In this document: piece by piece, positions 1-12,700 of the stretch
Layout: every line of letters begins with the position of its first letter
How positions within the stretch are numbered: the first letter of the stretch is position 1
DNA from: Aphrophora alni
Lineage: Eukaryota; Arthropoda; Insecta; Hemiptera; Aphrophoridae
Assembly: GCA_963513935.1 (NCBI GenBank)
Contig: OY740768.1
Location: 46,657,142 to 46,721,141, forward strand
Direction of reading: 5' to 3'
Length of the DNA: 64,000 nucleotides
The notes under the pieces: model-generated
Database searches by the model: none
The model's input: the letters and a program-made list of their open reading frames with translations, nothing else
Told to the model about the DNA's origin: nothing
Position numbers and translations under genes: made by a program

Positions 1-1588
1 TTCAATGAAGTTGTGTTTAATTAAAATCCTAATAATATTTTATCGTAAACAAACTAATGTTAGTGGGGCTGCATGGATACTTTAAAAAAATCTATTTTAT
101 TTTTCAAAACACATCTCCATGGTAAAAACAAAACTTACTTCATCATTATCACCATCTTCTATTTTAACATTTCTAATCAATAAAATATACTACATTTACT
201 ACGTTCACAATAAAAATAACTGGCCTTTGTATTTCTGGTATCGTTGGAAAATAGCTCATCCGGTTTTAATTATTTTGAACAATTTTACTAATTACTAGTT
301 ATAAAGTTAAAATTAAATAAATAGATTTGGTTTAGCTGCATATTGAGAAATGTGACAGTTTATTAGTCAGATTAAACATACAAATATTTAAAAATTTAGC
401 CTCCTAAATTATAACATTATCTTAATTTGATTCCATGAGTTAACCATTATGGCTTAAATAAATATTATGTTGTAATGTGGAGAAAATGGTAAATTCAAAA
501 CCGATATTTTCAATAAAATTGATGCCATTTATTCTAAAAACTAAATCAAAACTCTCTTAGCTTATCTCGAACAGTTATACTAAATTTTGTTGAAATCAGA
601 TGATTAGTTTAATAGGAAATAAATTATATTTATGACGTTAAATTCAAGAAAAAATATGTAATGTATGCAATTTATAATAACTGAATTTAGTCCAACACAA
701 AAATCCTTCTAAAATATAAATTCTAAGTTCTATTAAAAGAGAGTTATTTTCGAAAGAGTTGTAAGTTCTAGCCTTACTTGCATTATTTATGATAAATATT
801 TCACTTTCATTGAGGGCTTGACTGAGATTACTTTAAATAAGTACCGTAAAAATATACAGACACAAAAATTGGTGTAGAAATGAAATAGCAGATAAAAAAC
901 TTCGAAAGTATATTTTTTTACAAATAATTATAATTGTGAGTCGTAATATAATAATAAACTATTTTTGTATAAATAGGTTGAAATTAATTTGTGTATTTAA
1001 CAATAAATATTATGCTATTATTTAAAATATCTGGTTTAAATATAAATTATTATGGCTGGTAAATATTACAGTATATTGTCAGTACATGTTTGTTAAAAAA
1101 ACAAAAATACTGTATTTAGTAGAAATTGACATGCTTTAAATATTTAAACAATAATTCCCTTTGTTTAAACTATAGAAGAGAATTCAACATTTAGGCCATT
1201 TAATTGTAATTAGTTTTAAAAAATTGACACCAATTTGTAAAAAAAAAAACAGTTCACATAGACCACAATGTTTTTGTTACTTTGTTTTGTTTACACAGTT
1301 TATTGTGATTTTTCATGTATACACAATTTTTATATAAATATTAAGCGTATAAATATTTATATTTTGTGTGTAAAATGATGTAAACTTTTAGGTAGATTCA
1401 AATTTATGTACCTATATCTTTTACTTTTATAATAAAGACAACTTTTATTATATTGTTTTTCTATATAATAAATACCTTAATGAAAATGTTCTTCCTTATT
1501 ACTCACATATAAATAAACTTATGCACAATGATAAATCAAAAAATTATTATGAATAGCCTGGGAGAAGGCGTGTGGAATAATTGTAATA
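1..1588. other. AT-rich intergenic DNA
   Basis: I see no gene, repeat pair or RNA gene here. It is AT-rich with short T and A runs only. Confidence 0.6.
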
Positions 1589-1829
1589 CAGTAAAACCTG
1601 TCTAAAACGGAACATGGTCGTTCCAGTATTCTTTTTCCTTTTTGGGAGGTTTCCGTTTTATAGTGGTTCTTAATTTTTTTTTTTAATACTGTACATACTG
1701 TATAGTCTAGCTTACTGTATTTGTTTTGTCACAAGAACAAGAAGAAGGAAATATGTACATACTGTAGTTAAAATAAACTTAATACAGTACGTGAAAACTA
1801 GATTTATTTTTTAAATCATCTTACATGTA

Positions 1830-2421
1830 ATCCATTCTCTTTTCTAGTTTTTTTGTCCAAACATTTCTTTTAAAGTACACTGTCGCGATGTTTTAACAAC
1901 AGACCACCGAATGATCCCTTTGGCATCTTGGATTTTTAAGAACCGCAAATTCCTGAAGGTCATTCACGCAAGTTAGCACTTCTCCAAAAGTGTGAATTTG
2001 CAATTCCCTTTCATCTCCGTTTCTTCTGTCACTTCCTTTGCGCTATTTTCGAGAGCAATATCGGACGCACTTTTGATGTCTTCTGATGTCAAAAGTTTGT
2101 CGTCAAAATTTACGATGACTTCTTATTGAACAAGTAGCATTCCTTGTACACAGAGTTCGGAAATGTCCCTTAAATTATCCACTTCAGTGTCATAATTAGC
2201 CAATGATACTTGAGCAGGGTAACCAGCTTTAAAATAAACACTTTCACAGTTTCTGGAAGAATTCTTTTTGTGGCCTGGTGTATCCAGTTAACCATATCAG
2301 ATTTATCAAAAAAAATTTTTTTTTCATGTACTTCAATAACAACTCTTATTTTATCTTCCAGCGTAAGCGTTTTATATTTGATGACATTACAAATCACTGT
2401 ACTGTATGTACACACTATCAC
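1830..2421 (-). pseudogene. Tigger-like transposase remnant (N- and C-termini joined)
   Basis: The start, near 2400, reads YKTLTLEDKIRVVIEVHEK, like the N-terminal helix-turn-helix of Tigger/CENP-B-type transposases (KRKTLTLEEK...). After a short gap it continues with VNWIHQATKRILPETVKV, which resembles the C-terminal WI..AW..V...TI...F segment of the same family. The catalytic DDE core that should lie between is absent. Stops and frame changes follow further down, toward 1830. Confidence 0.6.
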
Positions 2422-2774
2422 AAAAATACGTAAAAAACTAATTTAAAAAAGTAACTAAATTACAATAAGTACTGTATGTATAAGTACTACAGTATAAAAA
2501 CTATTTTTTTAATGGTTCTAAATTTAGTTTACACTTTCGAAAATGTAAGTTATTGTATGTCGGGCAGTAGGCACAAAACTGAGAATAGTGAGACTAATGT
2601 ACACTGTAGTGTAGACTAATGTACACATGTACCGTATACAGTACAAAACAATTCTGTTATGCAATACCCTAATTCTCAGAACAAACGGGACTTATAGCGG
2701 CAGAAAGTAAAGTAATGTAAAGAAGGATGGGGCGAGGGGTTATGATTCCTAGAAACTGCCTCATTAGTGCATGT

Positions 2775-2969
2775 AGCTGCTGAGTTTCATCAAAGCTGTG
2801 ATTGTTTGAAGTATACAGAAGTAATGTCGTGGCGGTGGTGCTCTTTGACATCTGACTCTCTTCTCAAGTTCAGTGCATAAAAGATGAAAAACGTCCTTGA
2901 AAGTTTTGTATTTGAGCTGAGTAGCGCCAAAGCGGTGATTGTTTGATCTGTACAGAAGTAATGACGTGG
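2775..2969. repeat. Two-copy ~139-bp repeat inside the Tigger-like element
   Basis: The stretches 2775-2832 and 2915-2969 are similar. Both start AGCTGAG or AGCTGCTGAG, share GTGATTGTTTGA and ACAGAAGTAATG, and end CGTGG. They sit between the transposase start and the right TIR, where promoter or transposase-binding repeats can lie. Confidence 0.7.
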
Positions 2970-3150
2970 TTATACGCGGCACTTTCCCACAACGCATTTA
3001 CAGCTTATAAAGGGGACTATCTGTACCCAACAAAATTTCTGTTTCCGCGTTAGACAGTTTTTTTATTAAATTACATTGGTGTACGCAATTTATTTTCCGA
3101 TTACCCAGGTTTCCGTTTTAGAAAGGGTCTGTTTTAGGCAGGTTTTACTG

Positions 3151-4719
3151 TAACTATAATAATAAGAAACTATGCTGTCACAGAAACACCTTAGAGTTGG
3201 TTATTTGCAGAAGGAAATGGAGTGGAACAGCCAGCTTACCTTACTTTTACTCTGCTTGGAAAAATATTCACTGATCAGATTAGATCGTATAAAAAAAGAT
3301 ACATTTCTCTATACTTTTATATTAAAATTTCGCTGAAATATCTAAAATTATTTATATATTTTATTTATTATTTTATTATATCTTTAATATACTTAACCTT
3401 TGTATTAAGTATTAAGCTATTTTAATCAGTGAACTAATCCTAATAAAGCGTAGTATAGATAAGTTAAGTTGCCTGGTATGGTCTTTCTCATTCTGCCAAT
3501 TATATTATATAAAATTAAACCCACTGATTTATCACGAAATCTCTGGATACCAGAAGCCTAGAGCTATGAATTTCTTAACATGGTTTGGGGTAGGTCTGTA
3601 GATGCATACTGAGGGTTTTGAAAATTTTCCACTCTGAGGGTAATTTTATCCCTAAAGCATATCTCTGGATTCAAGAAGTTTAGAGTTATGAAACTTTTAA
3701 CTTGGTTTGGGATAGGCCTATGGACGCGTCTTAGGCTTGTGTTAAAAATCTTGAATCTCAAATATCCGTATGCGAAGCTGCTGGTAACAGCTAGTAACAA
3801 TAATAATTGTTCTTCGAATTGAAGAAAAATTATAATATGTAGAGTCTGCTTTATATGAAGCATTATTGGTTGGACTCAATTTGAATTTGTTCACAGATAG
3901 TATGAATTACATAAGTAAATGAACTAGTGGCATTGAAAATTTTGACAGAGATGGGTTTTGGCCAAATGAGATGCATAATTGTAGTTAAAACATAGTTCTT
4001 GTATGTATTTGAGATATAAGGTTATTAAAATATTGATTGGACATTGTTAGGAATAATAATTGCAAAGGTTCTGCAGGAGTGAAATGAAAACCGAATTGAC
4101 ACCAACGCAACATCAGGGCACGGGAAATTTGTAAATTTATGGCACCATTGCGAAGTATCTGTTGCACAATGACCTAGTTTCATTTCCAAGGGTGGGAAAA
4201 CTTGAAGTAGACATTAGGCTAGACTACTACTATGCATGCAAGTAAATTTCTGCTGCTCTTATCAGTTGACATCCTCTATTGAAAGTGTTGTTTGTTTATA
4301 TTTTCAATTCATTATGTATTCTGTGCTTTTGACCTTCACATTTGCTTAGTTTACACATATCCTATCCTACACTAGACCACTGCTCTGGGCTTGGAGCTTC
4401 TTTGCATTGTAGACTTTGTTGACTTCAAGTAACCTATACATCCGAATATCTAAAATTGATTAACACGCTATGAATATTATATATTTTTTAAATTATTTCG
4501 TTCTCTTCCATTTTATGAAACCAGTTTTGACACAGTAATTTTTTTATCTATACCATGATATAATTTGTTTTAATTCCATCTTTAATATTGGGAATGGAGT
4601 TAGAGACAGCAACATCGATGAGACCCGTTTCTCACTCTCCATTGGATAGATCAACTGGTGGAAAGAAATGACTCTAAACTATAGAACTATTTCCGTTTAA
4701 AACAATACTCATGATAGTA
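3151..4719. other. Intergenic DNA, only a two-copy repeat seen
   Basis: Apart from the repeat at 3541-3730 nothing is assignable. The short open frames are of chance length for this base composition. Confidence 0.5.
3541..3730. repeat. Two-copy tandem repeat, period about 122 bp
   Basis: CTCTGGATACCAGAAGCCTA at 3541 and CTCTGGATTCAAGAAGTTTA at 3663 begin two copies that share TAGAG.TATGAA, TTAAC.TGGTTTGGG and TAGG.CT.T.GA. The origin is unknown. Confidence 0.75.
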
Positions 4720-5020
4720 GAAACTTTAAGCACAAATATCAACAGATGACTGAGTTGTCACTTGTAAATATAGTGAACATAGTGGTAGGGGATCCAAAAT
4801 ATCTAATCAGTTTGATTGGATGTCTAAGATTTGCGAAACTGTCATACTACTCCACATTTTCACTACTCTTTTTAAAACACTCCCAATTTGCAGCTTCACT
4901 CTTGTTACTATCGAGGCTTACAATAGCAGATTCATTTTTCAATGGTCCTGTCGGGGGAAGGTTAGCCCTCATATAAACCCCTCTGAAATACGATATCCTC
5001 AGTTTCATGGCATATTTTGA
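4720..5020 (-). pseudogene. Relic of a Polinton/adenain-type cysteine protease
   Basis: Minus-strand translation gives FRGVYMRANLPPTGP, then a SAIVSLDS segment, then, after a frame change, YDSFANLRHPIKLIRYFG. The order FRG.(F/Y)MRD.LP, then IVNLD, then YDSFG is that of the adenain-like (Ulp1-fold) cysteine proteases encoded by Polinton/Maverick elements and related adintoviruses. Those enzymes mature capsid proteins. The His-Trp that normally follows the NLD segment is not recognisable here. Only this fragment is seen, with no integrase or polB nearby, so it is a dead remnant. The family assignment is from memory and moderate. Confidence 0.5.
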
Positions 5021-5609
5021 GGTTATGTTTGACACCCTTAACTACCTAATAACTTTTTTAATTTCGCAGGATAGGTAGAAAATCTTCAAAAGACAAAGGG
5101 AGAAATCTGCTCTTCCCAGTAGTATGAGATTCTTTCTCACTAAAAACCACCTTCCTACCTGTTAGTACCCCTATCGTGTGGGACAAGGAAACAGGAAAGG
5201 TTTTCTATGTACCAAGCTGAGAAGCTCATTCCATGGGCATATTGAGATTGTAAATGTGGAAGAAAGCAGAACGTTATGTATCCGTGCGAAGGGCGAGGTA
5301 AAGGCCTGACTTGACAGAGTCCAGTCAGGTAAAACCTTGTGACAGATCATGCAGGAGCCCAGATTTGGTAGATGTGGCATGCAAGGTGAAGGATGGGAGT
5401 TACCTTACAATTGGAGGAGCTACAAGCTACATCATCTTCTGCTGCCTACTCGATACGGAAATAAGCGTGCAAGATTAGACTGCATGCAACTGCAACCTGG
5501 TGGTGACAGCTTGGCTCATGCTGCTGAAGTGCACTTTTTGGTCTGAAACAGAGCTAGAAAGCAAATAGGTGAAATTTGGGTATGTAGTAGGCTATGCATG
5601 GCTTTATGG
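5021..5609. other. GC-richer segment of unknown origin
   Basis: This stretch lies between the protease relic and the LINE and is less AT-rich than its surroundings. Short open stretches exist on both strands, but none shows a recognisable domain. It could be the decayed 3' part of the LINE or part of the protease-bearing element. Confidence 0.3.
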
Positions 5610-6617
5610 GCCCAAATGAGAGATCAAGGTTGGTCATGTGAATAAAGACAGCGGCCATCTGTGTTTGTCAAATGTTGTGTCATATCTACCTAGTGAAGAG
5701 ATTAGTGTTGATGTTGGGTGTGCATGGGCCCCCTTGTAGAGATTAGCTGATAATCATTGAATGTGTTGTTTGATGAACGGCACATTTAAGTCTTTATGTA
5801 AGGTCCTAACTCTGGTGCACATTGGTGCTTTAGTGATTATTCTCAAAACCTTGTATTGGAATATCTGTAGCCTGCGCATGTGTGTGTCCCCAGACGGGCA
5901 TTGACGCTTCTAAGTACAGATAAATAGATTGTGGTGGCTGTTCTCAATTCAAGAGAACTTGTTTTATTGAGCAATGGATATATTTGTGACAGTGTCATGA
6001 TTGCTCTTTTAATTGTCAGATATGTGGGCGGACCCCGAGGTACTTAATCTGACCCTGCCAGTGTATGTCTTCGTTGAATAAGCGTAAGGGCGTATTAATG
6101 GTGTGTGAGTTTCTTTTAGATAGCAAAAGCGCCTGGCACTTGGACACATTTACCTTTACTCTCCAGAATCAGCCATGGATCTAAATTGTTTAGTGAAGTT
6201 TGTAACCTACTGTAGATCATACATAGTTGTCATCAGCATATATAGCCATATTGGTGTTATCAAGTGTTGGAATGTCGTTGATGTAGATATTGAACAATAC
6301 AGGCCCGATGAGCGAATCTTGAGGCACGCCAGCTTGTATTATCCTCTGTGTGGATGTTGTTAGGTCTACATTAACCCTGAACCTGCGGTCTGCTAGGTAA
6401 GACCTAATGAGGTGTATCAGCCTAAGGTTTTATTGCCTAAGTTTGTCTATGAGACCACTGTGGCAAACCCTATCAAAGGCCTTTTCAATGTCCAGGAAGA
6501 CTCACCCGGTCGATTGATTATCATTGAAACCTCTGGTAACGTATTCAACAACTCTCAGCAGTTGAAGTGTTGTGGAGTGATTGGTTCTGAAACCGAATTG
6601 CTTCGGCCTCAAGATGT

Positions 6618-6648
<31 letters not shown>

Positions 6649-8075
6649 TTGTTGATATGTTTGAGCAGGATCTTCTCAAAGACCTTGCTCATTGTATTCA
6701 GCAAGCTAATGGGCCTGTAGGATTCGGGTCTATGCTTGTCCTTCCCCGGCTTGGGATAAACTAATATTTTAGCTTCTTTCGAAGCAGCAGGGAAATGTTG
6801 AGTGCGGGGAATTGCATTACATATGTTTGTAAAGAACCTGAGCACTTTCTCCGGTAAGTTTATGAGGGTTGTATTTCCAATAGTGTCTGGCCCAGGAGCT
6901 TTCGTGGCCTTTGTGTGTGAAATCACCCACTTAATTTCTGTGAGGGTTGTTTTGTGTATCGAGTGTTGGTGAGGAGAGTAGGCGAATTGTAAAGTGTTGT
7001 TTTCAACCGTGTCAGTGAAAACTGGGTCATTGGGCTGAGTATTTGGTTGAAACGCTTGTTCCAGGGTGTCTACAAATAGATTTACCTTATCATCTGGGTC
7101 CCTCACCTGTCCATAAGGGCCTATTAGTGGGGGATAGCACATAGGTGCTCGTGTAAAGTGTTTTACAAGTGGCCATACGGGTTTCTCACTGACATCTAGG
7201 CTGACCAATTCAGCTTGGAAGCCTTCAGCTCGAAATTCAGTTAGTTCTATCTTAATTCGTCTCTTAAGACGGTTTAGTTGTGTATGTGGTGTACATCTAT
7301 TTATTCCCTGCTGTAATGCCCTTCTTAGCCTATTGCGGCACTTGATCAGCGCAAGTATGTGTCGTGGTATGAACGTGTGGTGCTGAGACTGGCATTTAAT
7401 AGGGACAGCGGCTTTCTTCGCGTCCTGTATGGTTGTCGTTAGTTTATAAACAGCATTGTCAATGTCCTGAGGAGACAGAACCTCACCAGAGTTAGGTAAC
7501 AAGCCATCCAGTTGCTGACGGAACATCTCCCAATCAGCAAGTCTGTAGTTCAGCACCTCTCTCAGCTCGTTGCTAATAGGATTGCCAGCAACCGCCATTA
7601 TGACAGGATAGTGATCTCAATTCAGATCCCTATCTACATGCAGCTGTGGTGATACCGTCAAACCCTTAGCAACAGCCAAGTCAAGGATGTCCTCTGTGTT
7701 GTGAGTGCTAAGGTGTGTTGGTTCAGTGGGAGCCAGTAGTATAGCATTGTTTGATTCGATGTAGCGATAAAGGATTCCCCCACTTGAATTTGTATGTCTG
7801 CAGCCCCAGCGTGTGTGTTTTGAATTTAAGTCCCCGGCAATTACAACTCTGTTAGAAGTTAACAGGAGTTTATCTATATCACAGGTGTCAATATTACCCG
7901 GGGGATTGTACGCTGAAATGAGTGTAGTGTGGCTGCCATTGAGCTCAAGCTTGCTAGCCGTAGCTTCAATGAATGTTAGTGTGGGCAACAAAATTTCAAC
8001 ATGTTTTATATGCTTATGTATTATTACAACCGTACCACTTCCGGCCTGTTTGTTCTGTCGGTGGGGTATATTAAA
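5610..8075 (-). pseudogene. Jockey-like non-LTR retrotransposon (LINE), 5'-truncated and broken
   Basis: The element runs from about 8075 down to about 5610. First comes an AP-endonuclease domain (about 8070-7600) with AGDLNSKH and a DHYPV motif. The codon just before DHYPV, where the family has Ser, is TGA (7617-7619). The reverse transcriptase follows: SYRPISLLNTMSKVFEKIL, then LDIEKAFDRV (6470-6500), AGVPQDSLIGPVLFNIYIND (Gly to Asp in PQGS) and YADD (6227-6248, catalytic pair intact). A GT repeat at 6618-6644 shifts the frame within the RT, and another TGA lies at 6502-6504. A decayed thumb/C-terminal region follows, with KYLGV and VLRIITKAPMC. No full-length ORF1 is seen. It was a copy-and-paste element and is now inactive. 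Confidence 0.88.
6618..6644. repeat. (GT)n microsatellite inside the LINE reverse transcriptase
   Basis: About 13 GT units interrupt the RT reading frame. On the coding strand they read as HTHTHT. The frame after the repeat differs from the frame before it. Confidence 0.9.
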
Positions 8076-8089
8076 AAAATTGTAAGAGT

Positions 8090-8756
8090 AAATTTATTGT
8101 GTGGCTTTGAGTGTGTTTCTGAAATTAAAGCTATAGTTATTTCTTTGCATATAGCGAAGAAATTCTAATTTTTTAATTTTTAATGCCTTGAGCGTTCCAA
8201 AAACGTATAGGTACGTAGTCTATTGTCCATTATTATTTATGGATTTAATGGTGTTGAGAAGGGAGGTCAGGAAGGACGAAAAGGTAGTATTACTTAATTA
8301 TATCCATTTTAGAAGAAAATAAATAATTCAAGTCAAGTAAGTGCTGGACTCTATATTCACACTGCTATATTAGCCTAAACTCTAATCTAGAAATTAGAAA
8401 AATGAAATAACTCTAATAATCAAAATTATAAAATCATAACTTTTGTTTCTAAATGAATTTCATTAAAACTATTTTCTCATTTGTATTTTATTAGGCTAGT
8501 TTCATATTTGTCAATCAAATAATAGCCAGTATATTAAAAAACCAAAAATAAAAAAAAAGTTTTAAAATTTCAACATTTTGTGACTGTTTATTTCTTATAA
8601 AATGTTGTTTTAGAATCAAATTTCATTCTCTACAACACGTATATTAACAACTAATTAGTATAAAAATAATAATATGATAAATAACATATAAATAAAGTAA
8701 CAAATTAATAACATAACTATAAACTTAGTATACATATTTAAACTTTAATAATAATA
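8090..8756. other. AT-rich spacer between the LINE and the minisatellite
   Basis: No coding potential or repeat copy is seen. Confidence 0.5.
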
Positions 8757-9195
8757 AACCAATTGTAAACAACTCTAAGTATCTAATAAAACAAAACGTT
8801 AAATTAATTCCAATTAAATATAAATAAATGTTATCCTCAAATATTTGTATTTTCTTATAACAAAAATTACCGTTACTAGTTGTTAAACATAAACTAGTTA
8901 AAAAAAAGTTAAAAACCAACTCCTAAGTAATTAATAAAATAAAACGTTACTGTAATTACAATTAAATTAAATATAAGTAAATGTTACCCTCTAATATCGG
9001 CATTGTCTTATAACAATTACTATTGTTAGTAGTTAATAATAAACTACTTTAAAATTTTAAAACCAACTTTAAGTATTCAATAAAACAAAACCCTAAATTA
9101 ATTACAATTATTAATATACAAAAATTTTGCCCTCAAATATTTGCATTGTCTTATAACAATACTGTTATTAGTTGTTAATAAATTAGTTAAAAAAA
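8757..9195. repeat. Three-copy tandem repeat, period about 147 bp, upstream of POLA2
   Basis: TAAGTA...AATAAAA(C/T)AAAACG recurs at 8776, 8924 and 9070. Each copy continues through a TAAATGTTA.CCTC-like block, then TTGT.TTATAACAA and TAGTTGTTAA. The array is extremely AT-rich and ends about 500 bp before the POLA2 ATG. Confidence 0.85.
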
Positions 9196-9196
9196 A

Positions 9197-9695
9197 ATAA
9201 CTGTACGCTTGTCACACAGTACAGTACTCAGTACTGTACATACTGTATTACAGTAAACTGCTGTGGTATGTTTTACAGTAAACTGCTTCGCGGAGCCTAG
9301 AAGCGAAAATAAATGGTATTAATCATTACTAGAGGCTTATTAAATATTTTAAAACTAGTGTTAATTTTAAAGACAGTGGTTATTTGTGTGTTATAAGTAT
9401 TTAAATTGTTATAATGATTATCGTGTAAAGTTATTAGAGTTTCAATTTTTAAAGCCACTTCCATTTGCTTCTTGCTAGAGTAGATTTGATGTAGATGCAT
9501 TAATTAAGTACTCAGTGCAAACTGAAAAGCGAGGGAAAACTAAAATAAACATGGCGGTTGAGTCTTGTGTGTTGTTGAATGACTTCGTTGTGTTCATTGG
9601 ATTTAAACTTAGAAATTAATTCACTATTTATCATTAATTAAGAAAATCAAATCATTACGCTTCTTATTTTTTATGCAACTTAATATAGAATTACC
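9197..9695 (+). promoter_or_regulatory. POLA2 upstream region and presumed 5' UTR
   Basis: This is the sequence between the upstream minisatellite and the POLA2 ATG, so it must hold the 5' UTR unless an upstream non-coding exon exists. It has two close copies of TTACAGTAAACTGCT (about 9250 and 9275) and a mildly GC-richer stretch near 9520-9600. No TATA box or initiator can be assigned with confidence. Confidence 0.35.
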
Positions 9696-9771
9696 ATGAT
9701 AACAAGAGATTCATTAAAAGACCATTTTGAGGACTTGGGAATTGAAGTAACTGACCAGGTTTTGGATAAAT
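9696..9771 (+). CDS. POLA2: POLA2 coding exon 1 (start codon)
   Basis: The exon encodes MITRDSLKDHFEDLGIEV and on to DK, plus the first base of a Cys codon, and ends at T|GTAAGT. The ATG at 9696 is chosen because it opens the conserved N-terminal helix; an in-frame TAG (9686-9688) and TAA (9681-9683) lie just upstream. Splice phase is 1. Confidence 0.9.
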
Positions 9772-12700
9772 GTAAGTAATATGGGCTGTTTAATTCTCCA
9801 TAATTAGATTTTTATTTAGTTATAACGCAATATTAAAAGATTATAAAAACAATTCGTTATTTCAACATTATAACAGTAGATCAAATAATGATTTATTTTT
9901 TAGGTTGTACTGTTGTAGGTTAGGCTTGTTCATTATGATGATCTCATAGAGTAAGTAAAATTTGGAATATGTACTAAGTACAATTAGGAATAGGTGGTTT
10001 TTTGTTTCTCTCAAAGCAATATCGATATTTTAGCTTATAAGTTAGATAGTCATTTATTAGAAATTCAAATCACAATAAGCCTATTTTCACTTTTGCCATG
10101 GGCTTAATCATATGCATTATACCTGTCTAGATTGTTTTTATTTCTAGTCGTGACTAGAATAGTTATGGCTCCAAAGTATTTTGGGTAAAAATGCAGGAGA
10201 CATGTCTGATCGATTTTAAGTGCGAAATCTCCGCATTTCGTCTTCAAAATTGTGTTATTTCCTATACTTTTGAACAATTCTGAACGAAACTAGTGGTTTT
10301 TTATTTCTCTTAATTCATTATATACTTCACAATCTTAGACATTGTAAATTTGTTACATATTTTATCATGTAGCCATATTGAATTCACTTGTGAGCCATAT
10401 GCGCACTTCATTCACTAATACAGGTTGATAATACTAGGCCTCTTATGATATAAGATTCATGGTGACTTGATCTCTGAAACCCAGACCTAGTACAAGAACT
10501 ATTAGTCAAGTGAGGTATATATATATTATATACAGGACCTTCTTTGCCCTGTAGTTCTTTAATTACATACCTTGCCTGACCTTGTTCCACGACATGATTG
10601 ATACTAAATGACACATAGTGAATGATACGTTGTTTGACAGTTCTTCAAACAGAACTATTTTCTGCTCGGAATAAAAAAATCAATAGATTTATTTTAAATG
10701 ATGAAAAATGTGTCAAAATAACCTCAAAATACTATAAAACAGTCTTTTTAAATCGCTATTTTCGGACAGAAATAATGAATTGGGAAATATAAAAAGTGAC
10801 TAGTTTTGTTCAGAATAATCGAATGTATCAAAAAACACAATTTTATAGGCGAAATGCTGAGATTTCGCAATTGAAATCGATCGGACATGTCTCCTGCATA
10901 TTTATTTACCATATTTTGTTTACAACGTAATTGTTAAGGAGAGGCTTGACTAACATTTTCCTTATTAAAACTATTATTGCTTTTATAATAAATGTTTTCA
11001 TGATAGTACCCTATATCCTACATGTTAAAGGAAACAGGTAATTATGCATTGAAGCTCACCCTATTTTGTAGTCCCTTAAAACAATGCAGATTTCAACTAT
11101 TTACCTTGTTTGAGATTAATCAGATATATTTTAATAACACGAAACAATTTTGAAGCACTGAATAATGAAAAATTCATTAATATTTAAGAAACTGACATTT
11201 TTTGACACAAGGAATTAAGGGTTGTATGGGTTATTACGAATGCGTACAATGAGAATGTGAGTCAAGTTTGTGACTGCATTACGAGCCTATCTTTACAAAG
11301 GTCTGGGAAGATAATTGAATCAGGTTTTTTTAAAAGGGCGTATGTGACAAAAAGTAAATTTTCGGGAATCTAAAAAAAACCTTCCAAAAGCAGTATTATT
11401 AACTTTTTTTGTTGCAGTCAGTATTTTTAGTAAAAGACTGTTTACTTTACCTGTTCAACAGTAAAATTTTTATTTAAAAAAAAAATTTGTGGGAATTGTG
11501 GGTAGTCTAAAATTTAAAACATACGCCCTTTTAAAAAAAACCAAGTTGAAACGGGTTGAAATGAAATATAAATAGTAAATTTAAGCAATTTAATTATTGA
11601 AATAATTTTGTAAATACTCAAAATAAGTGAAAGAGTAGTAATACTGTTATAAAACAATTCAAACAATACATTGGTATGGCTTTATAATAGCTAAAAATTC
11701 AATACAGAGTTAGTTTTTCAGTGCAGTTCGTCTTCAAAGTCACTGTCACCTTGGCATCGACCTGGCAAGTCACTGGTTGGTCATTGAAATATGTCTTGGT
11801 AGTACATGTCATACTCATAGGGAATATAATTTCTTAGCTTGATGAGATCATCTCTTTTAGCCTGTTTCAGAGGTACTTTCCCTGTTGGATATGGTTTCGC
11901 ATGCGGAGGTGGTACTGTGCCATGAGTCTTGGCGATAAAAAAATGTGTGGCGAATAAGGCCATTGACTGATGTGAAAGGCTTAATATAGCCATTTTCCTT
12001 GCTTTCATATACAAAATGAAAGAGTTTGTTAATGGAAAAGTGCACTTTTTGATCCTGTCGATACTTCTTTCCTCTAGTCTCAGCTGATATGCAGTTTATT
12101 TTATAAAATGTTGGGAGTGCCAATTTTTAAAATCTAAGATACCTGAACCATCTACTTCTTGCACTTCAAATTTTCCAGGCACAGCACTACCTATTATTAC
12201 CTCTGAAATTTCATGAACAGTGAACAATCGATCATGTTTACGAAGGGCTCTGGATATGGTGCCGAAATCTCGGTCACAAGGCAAAAAACTATCACCATGC
12301 ACCAGGAAAAACTGTTCTACCTTTTCGAACCTGCCACTGTCAGTTAAAAAAGGCAATATCATGAGAGACACTAGTTCTTATTTTGTCCGCTACAATTGTC
12401 ACAAAACAGTCTTAGCTTCTTGTATGATGAAGGGACATTAGAAAGGTACTTCGTCCATTGTAAGTTTTTTTAGTTAACAACTCTAATTAAACCAATACAA
12501 CACACATATACACTAGGATTCAACAACACAACACTGAAGTTTGGTGGTTATGTCCAAGTCAATAAAACAACAGCTGACTGCACATCACACCAACTCTGAG
12601 CTAGAGATTTTTTTTAGAAAGGCGTATGTGGAGCACACACGCCCTTTTAAATGAAACCAGAAATTTCAAGTATGATTTTACCATGGAAACAATGACTGTA

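Larger units (their letters stand above)
1589..3150. mobile_element. Tigger/pogo-like DNA transposon, internally deleted, TA target site
   Basis: The left end reads CAGTAAAACCTGTCTAAAAC and the right end, reversed, CAGTAAAACCTGCCTAAAAC. Both are flanked by TA (1587-1588 and 3151-3152), as expected for the Tc1/mariner-pogo superfamily. A further inverted copy of the CTAAAACGGAAACC motif lies inside the right end near 3110. The 1.56-kb body carries a minus-strand remnant of a Tigger-type transposase whose middle is missing, so this is a deletion derivative. Confidence 0.85.

Noticed and set aside
12220..12441. Plus-strand 73-codon frame
   Set aside because: It is the antisense of the DUF7869-type pseudogene.
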